64,000 bases of DNA, from the NCBI GenBank assembly GCA_903772945.1, contig CAICTM010000192.1, positions 30,345 to 94,344 of the forward strand, read 5' to 3'. Positions 21,390 through 33,604 of the stretch are shown here, piece by piece. How positions within the stretch are numbered: position 1 is the stretch's first letter; each line of letters opens with the position of its first letter. The DNA comes from Seminavis robusta (taxonomy: Eukaryota > Bacillariophyta > Bacillariophyceae > Naviculales > Naviculaceae). The notes under the pieces are model-generated. The model made no database searches. It worked only from the letters and a program-made list of their open reading frames with translations, and had not been told where the DNA came from. The position numbers and the translations under genes were made by a program.

Positions 21390-24300
21390 ACTCCAGTACT
21401 GATGAGACTGGAGCTGACTGGCATAGTTTTTAAATACTGGAGCACTGGAGCGTTCAAAAAGAGAATCAATGCTATATCAACTTAAACTCACCTATTGTCA
21501 TACTGTACCCCAAGAGAAAGCACTTTTCCAAATGGCATTTAAAGCTATTTGTATCAGTGCCCCTTCCTAATACCTGCCGATGCGACACTGACGAGGGAAG
21601 AGGGCACCGGGGCGTTTCAGTCTTATGATGGTTATGACATACTGTACTTGGTAGAGTCTGGTACGGTAGCATGAATCAAATCTACATGCCGAAAGAGAGA
21701 GTGCTTGTTGAGATGTCTATCTTCAGTTCAACACGAAGAGACTGATCACCGCAACCACACGCGGCCATGCCAAATGCCAAGCAAAATGATTAGGAGCCCC
21801 AACAAGAGCAATTTCTCCATGACTTTAGACGATGTTGCTTATGTTGCTCCATGTTCTTCTAAAAGGGAGATTACTATACGGTTAGAGTGGACTATGGATG
21901 TGAATGTGTGCGAGAGGATGACTGCAATGGGCAGGAAGGGCGTGAGCCGAGCAGCAAGGAAAGTGGACCACCCGAAGGAGGAGAGGAATGAGGGCAACCA
22001 GTGAAACGAGGTCAAATGGATCAAAAGACAAAGCCTAGTGGTACGGTAGAGATCAAGAGCACAACGATCATCCCCATGCCTGGAGCTCATCGGCAGGCGA
22101 GAATGAATGATTGAGACTTTTTCCAGGTCTCCCACAGGGAGGACCAGGAATACGGTATCCTCGATAAATATTTTCCACGATGTGCGAGAGCTGTCTGAAT
22201 AATATTATTATTATTAATCCAATTCAACTCCCGCACCCTCCACGGCTTGGAGGCCAAAATTTGGACCCGCGTTTCTCAAGCCCATTTCAAACCACCTTTT
22301 GACAACGTACAATTGTGTTGTCTCTTCTGATAGTTCCTTCCAGCGAACCGGCCCAATCACTGGAACTCTTGGCCTAGCTAGCTGGGATGGTCTCTAGAAG
22401 GCTGTCTGTGTTCTGGCTGCGTTGGTTTTTGGATGCACGTTGGAACATCAGACTCGGCAGACGAGTACCACGTGACATTGTTTTGTCCCCGAAGGATTTC
22501 TCGAAGGACCAGCACGACTGATTCGTAAGTGCCTGTCCATGTGGCCCGTGTCGAATTTACCGGTATACTAGCACAGATGGTGGACGAATGCCTGTGACGA
22601 CTCATCCTGCCGGTACCAGCAATCCTGACGTTCGTGACAACTGGACCTGGTAGTGCTGAGCAACCGCAAGGAGAAAGCAACCTGATGTTCCCTTTAACGC
22701 ACTGATCAACTCTCTGCTGCTGCATACCACGGAGCCGATTGTTCTGATTGATCATTCTCGTCACGGACCAACCACAAAGCTCTGACCTTTCTGCGCCGAT
22801 CGTCCCCGTACTTTCAAGTCCACATTCATTCCACTTCTGCTCTCTTACAAGCTGCCGATGAGCTCATGAGCTCATGAACCTCACCAGTCACTTGTCCGGT
22901 CACTACGCCATGCAGAAACTAACTATTCCTAGATACTCTTGGGTATCCCGAGGGCGCCCAGAAGCTTCTCATGTTGGACGACAACATTGTGTTTACCAGG
23001 ACGCTTCCATTCTGTACCGCAACGCGATTATGCAGGACATCACCAAGCTCACGCTTTACTGCCCCCACGATGAGCAGTTTACCTGGATTTTTCACAGGCG
23101 AAGAAAAAGATACAGTAGTGGGCACCGGACACGATACGGTACTGCAACTCTGGAATGATGGGCACTTCGATCAATGACCCAAGAAACGCTGCAGATACAA
23201 CCATGCAGTCAAGTTGCAACAACGACAACACCATGGTCGCAGCGGTTCACACAAACCACACAGCAAATGACGCAACAGTATCCAAGCGTCACCTACTGCC
23301 TTGTGAGTGGCATTGCGTCTTTGATGCCTGCAAACTAGCTAGGGGATGCTACAACTCCACCGGGCATTGCAACTGTCACAGACGTCCATCCAAGACCAGC
23401 CATGCCTTTCATTTCTTGGAACAGTCATTCGAATACTCAACAAACCATGAAACGAGAAAAGAGTTGGAAGTTTTGCTACGACCTGGATAAATACCAATGC
23501 CATTCTCCAACAGGTCTTTGAACCACGCATCCAGCAGAAATGCATCCAGCTACAGTTTCCAGACAACCTCATGGCCAAACTCCAGAGCACATCGTTCCCG
23601 AAAGCCTGAATCAACCAAGCGGTTGCCGGGGCTCATTATCGCACCGTCGTTGACAGATCATGATTCTTTATAGCTGCGGCAGTACGGTAGTAAAAAGTAA
23701 CCAATCCACATCAGTTTGCCGTACCAGTACAGCAGGATTCCAACCAGGACCAACGAGGGTGCTTCGGTCTCACGTGAAGCGAACAGATCAATTGATCACA
23801 TATTGGTCGAAAGACGCAGCACGTGTACCGTACAAAAGGCGACCGCTGAGGCCATCGTTCGTGGAAGATGCCCCAAGAGCAAATCCGACTGTCTTTCTGG
23901 CGTGATTCGAAGCAGGTGTTGAGGTCTCTTTCGATTTGGAATGCGTTTAGGCTTCAGGAAGCCGTTTCGGCTTCCTTTCAGCACTTCTTTCTCCCCCTCG
24001 ATCATTGGAGCCTTCCGTCGCTATGATAGCCACACAAACCAAGGTTGCAGTCAGCTAGCTGCGTTCGCAAGCAGCGTCGACACGCCGCACGTTTCTTGGT
24101 TTTGTGATGTGCACAAGCAATGATAGTTCCTCCCACAAAACGCAACGCGATTCCAAACCGCAACAATAATGGAAATCTCACGCAACAACAGATGCACAGT
24201 TCAGCCTGCAGCATCAAGTCACGCAAATGTCTTGATCTCACTTTCTTTCGAAGAGCGACAGGAGGGCTCCGACTGTTCGAACGGTTGAACGGGGCTCGGA

Positions 24301-25608
24301 AAAAAGCAATATGGTTAAGAAATCATGTCCGTGTGGCTTTCGCAGCGATGACATGAAACGGCGATCATCCGAGCTTGACCTTGCGCGTGCCTTAATGATC
24401 CGTTTGGCCCCTCTTCATGAATGGCAATGATGATCCATAATTCGTGGAAGCCATTCGCAAAGAGCTTTTCCTAGCGAGGTCACAGGGGTTATCGAGCTAG
24501 GCTTCCGAACAAACACGTCTTTTGATACCTCCATCTGAACTGGGAAGTGACAGAGCGAAACGATTGACGGCTTGGCAGGTCGCGGAGCACGATCGGACTC
24601 TATACGGTTGGAAGCTGCGTTGCCGAACATCTCTATGCAATGGAATACAAGGAAGGTGACTTGCCGTGGAGGTACTGTATGGGCTACCGGTCAAAACAAA
24701 AACTGAACATATATTTTAAAACGGATTCAGACAAGAAGTGCTTTTAAAAGGACAACCCGGGCCACGAGCCGAGGCCGGGGTGTTTCCCACTGCCTAGTAG
24801 CTACTGATCTCTCCAACTGCACCCAAGAGCAGATGCTTGGTGACGTAGACAGCAGAGCAGCCGCAGGCACCTTGAGGCTTGGTGACGTAGGCAGCAGAGC
24901 AGCCGCAGGCACCTTGAGGCAGCACATATCGCATCGTTGCAAGCAGTGTGGGCAGGCCAATGCAAACAATCTTGTCACCGGTAAGTATAGTCTACCTCTT
25001 GTGTTTACACAGTCGCCCACAGTAGCGAACTCACAATTCAATTTTTGTGTCCATTGACAATAGATAACTTCCCTGCTCTAAACATTTCGTTGACCGGTGT
25101 CCTTCTCCCCCGTAACTGGTAGAGTTGCGGGGGATGGACTTTGCAGCGGTTCCTTTTGGTCAAACTAGATCTAAGAGTTTGATTGAATCGAATCTTCTCT
25201 CGAAAAATTAGAGGTTTTACCAACTTTTACGTGATTTTTCGTTCTTCTTCAATTGCAGTCTCACTTCTGTTTTTAGTCATTTGTTTTATAAATGAAAAAC
25301 ATCTTCCAAAAGAAGCAAATTGAAACAAAACAAGAATTTATGCATAGGTAACTCCCGCAACTCCTCTCTGACCGCGAGCATCAAAGCATTAGAGAAACAA
25401 AAGACGGGGGTTTAGAGTAAGCATTAGAGTACTCGTACACTTGAACGTGCCGCAAACATGACCACCCGACCAAACACTTTTCGGGCTGGGCTTTCGTATG
25501 CTTTCAGTTCAATTGTTTGTTGCGAGAAGAGCATTTCGATCACAAACCAAAACAACAACAGCAACAACAGCAAAAGCAACCTCAACAATCCAAACAACCA
25601 CGACAATA
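21390..25608. other. Long intergenic region, no recognisable gene
   Basis: Frames on both strands are short and unconvincing. Around 23510-23640 the plus strand reads VFEPRIQQKCIQLQFPDNL and further in one frame broken by a stop, which looks like a decayed coding remnant of unknown family. A two-unit tandem repeat lies at 24835-24918. The last few hundred bases are the leader of synthase copy 2. Confidence 0.4.
24835..24918. repeat. Two tandem 42-bp units
   Basis: GCTTGGTGACGTAGACAGCA and the next 22 bases are repeated immediately with a single A/G difference. No gene is recognisable around it. Confidence 0.85.
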
Positions 25609-28600
25609 ATGAGGTCATTCTCTACAATACTGGAAGCATTGGCACATCGTGCCTTGGAAACGCCTGAAAAGAATGTGTTCACATGGGTCGACATCAAATG
25701 TAAGGAACAAAACAAGCTGTCGTTCAAAGAGTTGGAGGACCAATCCAATGCCATAGCTGCTCGTCTCCTCAAGCTTGGATGCCAAAAAGGAGACCGTGTC
25801 ATGATCTCCTATCCCTTTGGCCTTGAGTTCTTGGCTGGCATGATTGGAGCCATGAAGATCGGGGTTATCCCCTGCTCCATCTATCCACCCAATCCCAACC
25901 AGCTCAAAACCGATATGCCAAAATTCCGTGGATTTGCCGAGGATGCTGGAGCCAAGTATGCCCTATCCACCTTTGCCTTTGCCACTGCCATGACTGCATC
26001 CAGCATCATCTACAAGACTGGAGTGAAGTGGATTGGGACCGACAAACTGCCGATCAAGAAACACAACCCCAAGATGCTCAAAGATTATGAGACCTTTATG
26101 GGAGAACCAGACAAAGTCTGCTTTATCCAGTACACGTCGGGCAGTACTGGTTGCCCCAAAGGAGTCATGATCAGTCACAAAAACAGAAAATTGCATTGCT
26201 ATTTCTGCCATGTCTGGTGTAAATGCATCCAATGCTGGCTCTACACTGGCAGCCTTGTGGGTCCCACAATACCATGGTAGGTCAAATGTATTGTTCCCAA
26301 TACTGCATTTTTAAGAGCCACAATCATCTCATTTTTGTATTTTCCTTTTGCTCGGATAGACATGGGACTTGTGGCTGGCTTCATGACTACCCTCTATGCT
26401 GGAACTTCCCTTGTCATGGCATCACCACTGGATTTTGTGGCCAATCCTCTACTCTGGAGTGATATGGTAGAGACCTACAAGGCCACCCTTACTTGTGCCC
26501 CAAACTTTGCATATGCCTTGCTCCTCAAACGAGTAGAGCAGGCCAATCGGACTGCCGACTGGAGCTGTGTAAAGCGTGCCATGTTTGGGGGGGAACCTGC
26601 CCAGAGCCATGTTGTGGAAGCAGCAGCAAAAGCCCTTTCAATGAAACCTGAGCATGTCTACAACATTTATGGCCTTGCTGAGTCTGTGGTGTTTCTCACT
26701 GGAGGCTCTGCCTACCTGAACTCTGAGGGGCTTGTCTGCTGTGGCGAAGTTGACTCCCCAACCCTCAAACTTCGAATTGTCCAGGATGGCAAAGAGGTTG
26801 AGGATGGACATGTTGGGAGTATCTGGGCCCAGTCACCTAGAGTAGCAGCTGGCTACTATGGCCAGTCTGAGCTAACCACTGCAACTTTTGCCAATGCATT
26901 GCCCAGCTATGATGGAAGCTGGCTTGATACTGGTGACTTGGGCAAGATTGTGGATGGACAGCTCTATGTTACTGGAAGAGTCAAAGATGTCATCATTGTG
27001 AATGGGAAAAACTACTATCCAACTGACGTGGAGCTCTCTATTGATGATATCTTTGGTGATGTTATCCGTCCAGGCAGGACCACTGCCTTTCAGCATGGAG
27101 AGGACAGTGTCGGTATCACAGTCGAAGGCCGCAAGGACTTTGACAAGTCAGGAAATGAAGATTTGGCTGTACAGATATCCAATCATGTATCTCAGGTGCA
27201 TGGGCTTCTTGTCTCTGATGTTGTTGTTCTGAAGTTGGGTGTAACACCAAAGACCACCTCTGGCAAGCTGAAGAGAAGTGAGATCCGACAGACAACTATT
27301 TCTGGTGACTGGAAGGAGTCTTCTATACTCCTTCGCTTCCAGCGGAAGGAAGTTGTTACTCCATTTGACGTTGGCAGTGTACCCGAGCTTGGGCTTCCTA
27401 ACATTGACCTTAGCCAAACATATGCCCTCCCCAGCAAAGCTGTTGAAGCTGTTCATGCTGTAGAGTGCAACCCCAGCAAGTTGGAGGAGTATTTCTCTGA
27501 GCTTCACCTTTCTGGGGTCTCTGGCATTGATGAAGCTTGGTCCAAATCCATCAAGACAACAGCTGCATTGCAAGCCATGTGCTCCCAAATCCTGAAGCAT
27601 CTTGAGGACAAGCACCCAGCCATCTGCCAGCTTGCTCACAGTCTTGTTGTGAATCCAGACTGGATCTTGATTGATGACAGGACCAGTTTCCTTTCTCAAC
27701 TTGTGCATCAAATCTTCGTTCTGGAATGGGTGACAACCTTCATGATGGACAAACCAGAGTGCATGCAACAGAAGCTGAAAGATGATGCCACATGGGAGGC
27801 TCAGAGCCAGAATGTTCAGGCAGTTCCAGTAGAACTACAAGAGATGCTTGATATCCCAGACAAAGACCCAATGTATGGGAAGTGGCCATTCTTCCTTTGG
27901 ATAAAGAATAGGTCAGTGCTTGCACTACTGAACCTTGTCCTAAAAACTTTGGGCTCAGCTGAAGGCCCAACCATAAATGCACAGGTTGGAAGAATCAATA
28001 ACCTCCTGTGTTTAAACATGTTAGAGGCCATTTGGGTGGAGCAAAAACATGGACACAAGGAAAACTCAGAAGTCGGTAAGAGACTGGCTACAAATCTTGT
28101 AAAGACAGCCACAACCGAATCCAAGAAGGTTTTGATGGAACATGTATCCAATACAAGTGCTATGAATAATCTCTACATTGATTGGCAAATGCATATTGTG
28201 GCCTGTAAGTTGATTTTCTCAACAATTCCATTTTGGGAAGTATGGCAAATCCTCACTGTATGCTGTCTTGTTGATTCTTACCTTCAGGGGTTGGAGACAG
28301 AAATTCTTCCACATGGTTCTTGTCCAAATTGCTACTACCCAGCATTGTGGGAGATGTCAATGCGCATTTCTTCTATGCAAGGTTAATTAGTCTGCACCTG
28401 ACTACACAGGCCATGGGCAGGAAGGTGATGTTGAAAAAGTTTCGTAATGAGCCACTTTTATCAAGAAGAGCACTGCATTATTTTGGAAAGCTGAACCTCT
28501 CCTGTGCAGAAAAGTTTGGGTACACCCCACTGGCACCAGAGAGTGATCATCAGCTTGCTCTTGATGAAGACTACTGGCTATCCAAGTTTGACAAATGGGG

Positions 28601-30980
28601 GTTGGCAAACCTTCCAGCAAAGGCGATAAGCACTGGAGACCCCAGGCTGTATGATACTGCAGCTGCAGGAGCTGTTGGCCCAGAAGACTTCTCCACCAGA
28701 TATGCCAACACCATCACAGCTGTCTTTGGGCATGAAGTTGACATATCAAAATCATGGGCTGAGAATGGACTCACATCTCTCAAGAGTGCTGAGCTGAGGA
28801 ACAGAGTGGAAGAGGAGCTGCTTGTGGTCCTTCCAGCAAACTTTGAACAGCTCTACCCAACACCAAGTGAACTATTTGTCTTCTTGAAAGCATCAGGGGG
28901 CAAAGGCTTTCCAAAGCAAGACATGGACAATCACCCAGCCATTGTTGCAAACCCACCAAGAGTCACAATAAGCAAGCTACAACTTGGATTGATGCAGTTC
29001 GTTGGCTCAATCATGGTGCTTTTTTTGATTTTGATCTCCATTGTGCCCTCCTACTTCCTTGCCTCCTGGGTAATGGATCAATGCAGCTCAGCTGAAAGTG
29101 GGAAATGTTGGAGTCCAATTGTTTGGATGATAATGCCATTGATCTTCCCTCTGTATATCCTTTCCTTCTCGCTGGATGTGGCCTTCGTCAAGTTTGTCGT
29201 CATTGGGGTATATCAGCAAAGACAAATGGAGCTCCTATCATGGGACTACATCCGATGGTGGTTCATGGACCGACTAATTGAGGTCTGGGAGTCAATTGCA
29301 GGACAGTTTGTTCTTGAGACAAAGTTCATTTGGGTCTTCTACTGGCTCCTTGGAGCAGACCTGGCATGGTCAGCCAAGATTGAAGCATACATCCGCGAGT
29401 TTGACCTAGTAGAGGTGGGCAGCAATGCCACAGTTGGGTACCCCATTAGGTGCAGGAAGTTTTCTCTCTCAACAGGATCAATCCCCAGGATAACATTTCA
29501 CCCCATCATTATTGGGAAAGACAGTCAGGTGTCTGGGATGGTGAGTCTTGGTGCTGTCATTGGTGATGGTAGCAAGGTGGAGAAACTGTCTGTTGTGGAA
29601 GAAGGAGCTATAGTTCCTGATGGTGTGCTTGCAAAAGGAAACCCAGCACGTCATGGTGGATCAGTTGATCATTCCAGATCAGAGATTTGGAAAGAGAACC
29701 TTCTGGAATTGTTCAAGATTCTGTGGATGCTTTCAGAAACCTATCATTTTTTCACACTGTCTTACTTGGTCCATATCACGCTCATTCAAATCATGCCCAC
29801 ATGGCGATATGAGATCATCCTGCACTGGCTCCTTCTTTTTCTTGCCTCCTCCTTCCTTGCCCTCCTCACAAGCATTCCACTCAAGTGGCTTTTGATTGGT
29901 AAACGGGATCCATGCGATGAGTACGGTGGTTCACTTTATCGGCAAGCAACCAATTGGGCATGTGACTTCCACTTCCGTGTAGCTTCTTGGCCTCTTACTC
30001 CATTCTTTGGTCAAACAAGGCTCTGGCACATCATCCTTTTCCTCCATGGCCTTGATGTGGATATAGAATCTTGCATCAGCAACCCATACAGGATCTTCCT
30101 CCCGTCCAAAGTTGACTTTGTCAAGATCCACAAATCATTTGTTGCTACCAGCAACATGGATTTAAGTAAGCGAGGAAGGGGCAAGATTGAGATTATCAGC
30201 AGCAGCATTGGTTACAATGCGAATCTTCGCGCAGGAGTCAAGATCATGCAATCCACAATCCCACCAAGATCTGATGTCTCAGATAGCATCTATGATTTAA
30301 ACCAGTCCCGCAAGGCTTTCAAGTCTCGGTTCATCATGGATTTGGTCCTACCTGAGGTTTTGCAAATTCTGCTCAATGTGATCCTTTTTCTTTGTTTTAT
30401 ACCTTCTTTTGAGATTGGCCTTCTTGCTGTAAACAGCGGTTCAGTTGGCATAACCTCATGTGGTCTAGCTGCAGCCATTGTTCTTCAATTGTTTATGTGG
30501 ATTCTCTTGGCACGAGCTCTTGAAACAATCATGTTGATTCCAAGAAGACATGCCCGACTCACTGGTCCATTTGGTATCTACATCAACCATGTTTGGCAAT
30601 TCCGAAATGGAAACTGGGTGGAGATGCTTCTGTATGGCACACCAATGTTTGGCTACTATGCTAGGATGATGGGTGCTGAAGTTGATGGTGACCTCTGGTA
30701 CTATGGAAACTCTATCTATGAATTCACCAAGCTCCACTTTCATGGTGGTACGATTGTGGATGATTCCCATGTTAGTGGTCACTACATTGATGGCAATGGG
30801 CTGACTTTGAAGGACACATTTGTGTCAGGGGTGATGCATCCAGGATGCTACGCCTCTGCTGGATCAGTGGTCCCTGGAGAAGAGAATGGTCCATGGAAAG
30901 TCTTCTTGAACACTGGTGCTGATATTGGCTGGCCAAGCTTTGTGACTTGTGATGACGAGCCTGTTGATTCGGCCGTTTAG
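25609..30980 (+). pseudogene. Acyl-AMP ligase / helical / carrier / membrane LbH synthase, copy 2
   Basis: Exons 25609-26276, 26360-28204 and 28288-30980 (GT-AG introns of 83 and 83 nt) would encode about 1736 residues. Near 26184, where copies 1 and 3 read six bases between the SH(Q/N)N codons and the following GAA, this copy has one; the 5-nt loss shifts the frame to a stop at 26280. Everything after is open. Order: acyl-AMP ligase (YTSGSTGCPKG at about 180), an unrecognised helical region at about 563-973, carrier domain (ENGLTSLKSAEL, about 1000), then six membrane segments and three LbH lobes as in copy 1. The start is chosen by alignment with copy 1 (MRSFSTILEAL). An in-frame ATG at 25498 would add 37 basic, Thr-rich residues. 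The single small lesion could be a recent mutation or an assembly error. Confidence 0.75.
27375..28690 (+). other. Unrecognised helical region between ligase and carrier
   Basis: About 410 residues, spanning the second intron, predicted by eye to be mostly alpha-helical, with conserved blocks SQLVHQ(I/V)FVL(E/Q)WVTTFMMD, DPM(Y/H)GKWPFF(L/M)WIK and LLLPS(I/L)VGDV. The same region exists in copy 3 (about 36968-38280). In copy 1 about 45 unrelated residues replace it. I know no family with these blocks. Its place between the activating and carrier domains suggests a docking, editing or acceptor-handling role, but that is inference. Confidence 0.5.
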
Positions 30981-31550
30981 CAACTTGTAAGAATGACATC
31001 TACTTTAGATTAGTGCAGAGTCAACATGTTCTTTGGACGGTTATACCTTTGGACTAGACCGTCGCTCCCATGGCTTCTGGAGGCGTCGGATGTCGCACCC
31101 ATACGGCACGATGTAATGGCGATCGCTCAACCAAAAAGGTGGAGCTGACTTCCGTTTAGGCACGGTATACATCTGACACTGGTATTAACCTCTCCGTTTC
31201 CCTCCTACACAGAGAGGATGGAAGTTTGTATGATCATGAATGCTTCTCCTTAGAATTCAGAGTGCGACCATCAAGGTCGACGATCCACTGGAGCCAAAAA
31301 GAACACCCCCCTTCCTGAGAGGGACGACGCTTTTGAAAGAAAGCAGGGAGCAATCAAGGATCGAGCATACCTTACGTACACACGTATAACGAGGTCGCCC
31401 GACCTGTGCAAGACGGTACCTTTTACGGTATAGGTATAACAACTCCATGGAAGGAGGCATTGAAGCGATAATCTAATCGTCCGCACCGCAGCATCTGTCT
31501 GTTGATCGCATGGATCAAAGTTGGAGCGACGGTCAACAAAAATCGGAAAC
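30981..31550 (+). other. 3' flank of copy 2, decayed match to 3' flank of copy 3
   Basis: From the stop codon on, this resembles 40587-41130: both have a CTTGTAAGAA/TTTGTAAGAA start, a TTGGACGGTT box, a CCATGGCTTCT start-like site, then GAGGATGG and TTTG(T)ATGATCAT. In this copy the reading frame corresponding to 40790-41137 is broken early. The duplicated unit therefore extended at least 500 bp past the synthase gene. Confidence 0.6.
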
Positions 31551-31600
31551 ACAAACTAAGTAAGTATGGAAGTAAGCTTCCACGCCCGCAAGAAATAATA

Positions 31601-32235
31601 GGGGGGGGGTATTAGAGTAGATGGATTATCTACGGAAGCCAGCCAGGGCCAGGCTTAAGCAAAGAAGAGTCAAAATTCAGGAGATGATTATTCGAACTGC
31701 ATGGTCCATTGCTCCAAAGATGCACCCGCTGCAGCACTCGTGTTGCAACAGAGCACGGGTATGGTTCGATCGGATCGTGCAGTTATGTTTGCCAGCCCAC
31801 GTATATGGCTGGGAAGTTACTATGGATTATATAGAGAGTGCTAAGATGAGGATGGGGACAGAGCTCGAGGGGAGGGCACGATGCAGGAACGCAAGGCAAG
31901 CAATCAAGTGCGCAAGCAGGGCAACATGGAAACCAAGGGGTGAAGGCAGGAGGGCAGGGAGGAGCAAAGGAGCAAGACTTGCGGAAGAGATCGAGGGCAC
32001 CACGTATATAGCTGCAGCAGGCACATGTACTGTACCGACCCGCATCTCTGTTGCCCTTGTGAAAGCTACCCATTTATGTCTCTGTGGATCCCTCAAAGCT
32101 AACCCATTTGGCCCCCGCAATGGTCCTCACTTTCTCACCCCTGATCCCAAAGAACCCTGTCCTGAATTTCGACTGTCCTTTGCTGAAGCCTGGCCCCAGC
32201 TGGCTTCGGTAGATAATCTACCTACTCTAACCCCC
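31601..32235. repeat. Composite: two opposed LINE tails around a 175-bp repeat
   Basis: The left end (31601-31682) is a LINE tail on the minus strand with nine terminal C. The right end (32040-32235) is a longer tail on the plus strand with five terminal C. They form inverted ends of about 80 bp. Between them, 31835-32010 is the second copy of the repeat at 3225-3400. The right part still encodes VALVKATHLCLCGS as in the LINE endonuclease end. Confidence 0.7.
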
Positions 32236-33604
32236 TTAGACTGTACTATCCGTTATTAGACGTTCAGTTTTTTTGTTGTTGTACCGTACATACTTATTCC
32301 GCGATCGCTCGAAGTATCGAGCCCATGAATGAAAATTTTCGTAGCATTGGGACGATCCTCGCGCCCTGGATTTCGATCGCTAATCTTTTGTCCTCTCTCC
32401 CATGTCCTCATTCAGGCTAAACTTTCTCGTTTGGTTTGTATGCTCACTCCTTAATGTCTGACTCACACCCCTGTATTCTCACCACTGGGGGTCCCTCCCA
32501 ACCCATACACCCTTCTAGACGATTTTCGATTATTAAAAAGTGTTTGCTTCCAACAACGACAGAAGAAGAGGACGTTCGGCTCTGCGGTCGCAAAATAGTA
32601 CAGTATACATGCGACTCAAATCTCCAGTTATAGAGCAGCTGGCCTACTAACAAGGCACAACTGTACATGACAGCAATGTGAGGTCACGGCCATTGGGAGC
32701 ATTCAAGAACGAGGTTCATGCTTCGCAAAAGGGACAGCGAGATGCGGATCATGGGGCCGTTTCTGCATGGTTTTTGTCCGCCCAAAGTGACAATCCGGAG
32801 AAAGCTCGTCACAGAGACCAGACGGTACATGCGCAGAAGCTGCAGAGACCAAAACTACAGCCTTTTAGTTTCGTTCTTGGTTGCGTGCATGGACATGAAG
32901 GATCGAGATAATCTACCTACTCTACCGCATATAAGCTGTTGGGGCGCGATACATCTACAGGTTCCACGGCGAGGATTTCGCTATTTTTAAAAACCAACAG
33001 AACTGCCAATGTCAATGACTCGGACCATTCTGATTTTAAATATCTATTCGGAGCACTTTCGTCGCGCAGGCACTAGCTAGCTAGTAGTAGACTAATGAGA
33101 TTACCACTGGAGTATCCAGGAGGAGCTCGCTAAACTCCACTCAGTAAGCCCAAGTCAAATACTCCAGAGTACAGCGTGACAGACAACATGATAGTTAGAC
33201 ACCATGCCACCAAACTATCGCACGATAGGTTACAATTGTGTGAAAAGCCCGAGAAAAAGCGACGGCAACAATGCATTGGAGTACGCCATGGAGAGGACCA
33301 AGACCGAGCAGGCCAACCGCGGATGTGAGGAGAAGGAAAGACCTTGAGAATGAATTCCTGAAGATATCCGATGGCTCTATCTTGGTTCTCGTCTGGTCTG
33401 GACTATACCCCTCCATATGACACGTACTGTCCGATTGGCTTCCGTAGATAACCTCCCTACGCTAAACCCCCTTGTCGTCTTCGACATGCCCTGCATTTTG
33501 GCCGAAGGGTCTAGTATATGGCTGACGCCTCACCCCAGTACTTGTACACTCAGAGAGTGCCCGACGTTTGTCTGCCACTGCATCTCTGGTTGTTGCGTTT
33601 TGAC
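32236..33604. other. Stretch with short LINE tails only
   Basis: No gene recognised. Two tail fragments are visible: AGATAATCTACCTACTCTA at about 32907-32925, and a 39-bp tail, GGCTTCCGTAGATAACC to five C, at about 33434-33472 (plus strand). Confidence 0.5.
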
